Of a stretch of DNA of 64,000 nt, positions 63,907-64,000 are shown one piece after another (the first letter of the stretch is position 1; every line of letters begins with the position of its first letter). The notes under the pieces are model-generated. The model had not been told where the DNA came from, did not search any database, and worked only from the letters and a program-made list of their open reading frames with translations. The stretch comes from Bradyrhizobium betae (lineage in GTDB: Bacteria > Pseudomonadota > Alphaproteobacteria > Rhizobiales > Xanthobacteraceae), in contig NZ_CP044544.1 of the NCBI RefSeq assembly GCF_008932115.1, forward strand, positions 186,001-250,000. The letters are read 5' to 3'. Position numbers and translations under genes: made by a program.

Positions 63907-64000
63907 GCGAAAGCCGACCCAACCCGCAAACCTGGGCAGCGGGCTTGCTCTTTCTCGGGCTGGCCGGATTTGTCGGCTATTCGCTTCCGCGGCCAGAAAA
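63903..64000 (+). CDS. tsdA: Thiosulfate dehydrogenase TsdA (copy 2), cut by window end
   Basis: The first 32 codons are present: MSESRPNPQTWAAGLLFLGL then AGFVGYSLPRPE. This matches the N-terminal anchor of the copy at 13916 (WAAGILFVGLAGFIGYTLPR), including its 4-base overlap with the diheme cytochrome gene. The heme domains lie beyond the window. Confidence 0.8.
   Translation, partial: MSESRPNPQTWAAGLLFLGLAGFVGYSLPRPE

Noticed and set aside
1..64000. CRISPR arrays, tRNA or rRNA genes, prophage genes
   Set aside because: I saw no regularly spaced repeats, no tRNA-like cloverleaf with flanking genes, and no phage structural or integrase genes other than the IS elements.

Overview
The window looks like an accessory region of an alphaproteobacterium, most likely of the Bradyrhizobium/Afipia/Rhodopseudomonas group. 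Reasons: high GC, an Irr-type iron control element in front of an mbfA gene, rhizobial-type ECF sigma/anti-sigma pairs, persulfide-sensing BigR/SqrR-type repressors, and many c-type cytochrome and sulfur-oxidation genes. This assignment is inferred from gene content; there is no rRNA or tRNA in the window.

Layout. 0-1.5 kb: an IS110-type transposase fragment cut by an IS3-family element. 1.5-3.7 kb: persulfide-sensing repressor, two YeeE/YedE half-transporters and a frameshifted TauE. 3.7-9.5 kb: two-component system (kinase frameshifted), DsbD, a DsbA-like protein, an L,D-transpeptidase and a broken methyltransferase. 9.5-15 kb: Tat-exported DsrE-like protein, a substrate-binding protein, then SoxB-like hydrolase, diheme cytochrome (TsdB-like) and thiosulfate dehydrogenase TsdA. 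15-18.4 kb: LysR regulator, YeiH-type exporter, anti-sigma and ECF sigma. 18.4-22.8 kb: small exported proteins, a beta-propeller, and a divergent MerR-type promoter serving a 27-residue exported peptide. 23-27 kb: second ECF/anti-sigma pair, sulfite dehydrogenase SorAB and an MBL-fold hydrolase. 27-29 kb: nucleoside phosphorylase and a methyltransferase.

29-36 kb: two-component system, PepSY protein, two DUF347 membrane proteins, broken PilZ gene, COG4280 membrane protein, PAP2 phosphatase, dual-specificity phosphatase. 36-38.5 kb: a fluoride-riboswitch operon (small membrane protein, crcB, gpmA, phosphoesterase fragment, phosphatase). 38.8-45 kb: chrB, MFS, CusB-like and CusA-like efflux operon with a palindromic operator, then a feoB remnant. 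45-46.6 kb: a decayed ABC transporter. 46.9-51.9 kb: a second set of DUF347, PepSY, PilZ, PAP2 and two-component genes, with the kinase decayed. 52-54.2 kb: iron-handling genes (MbfA with Irr box, encapsulated-ferritin-like protein without a shell gene, cytochrome b561). 54.3-57 kb: broken DUF347 and CsoR genes and a multicopper oxidase. 57-60.3 kb: a BigR-type sulfide-detoxification operon. 60.3-64 kb: small membrane proteins, DUF302, and a second SoxB-like/TsdB/TsdA set running off the end.

Together the genes describe periplasmic oxidation of reduced sulfur (thiosulfate to tetrathionate, sulfite to sulfate, persulfide detoxification) interleaved with metal, fluoride and iron stress functions. 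Several modules occur twice. An unusual number of genes carry single-base indels or in-frame stops, so either the island is decaying or the assembly contains indel errors.
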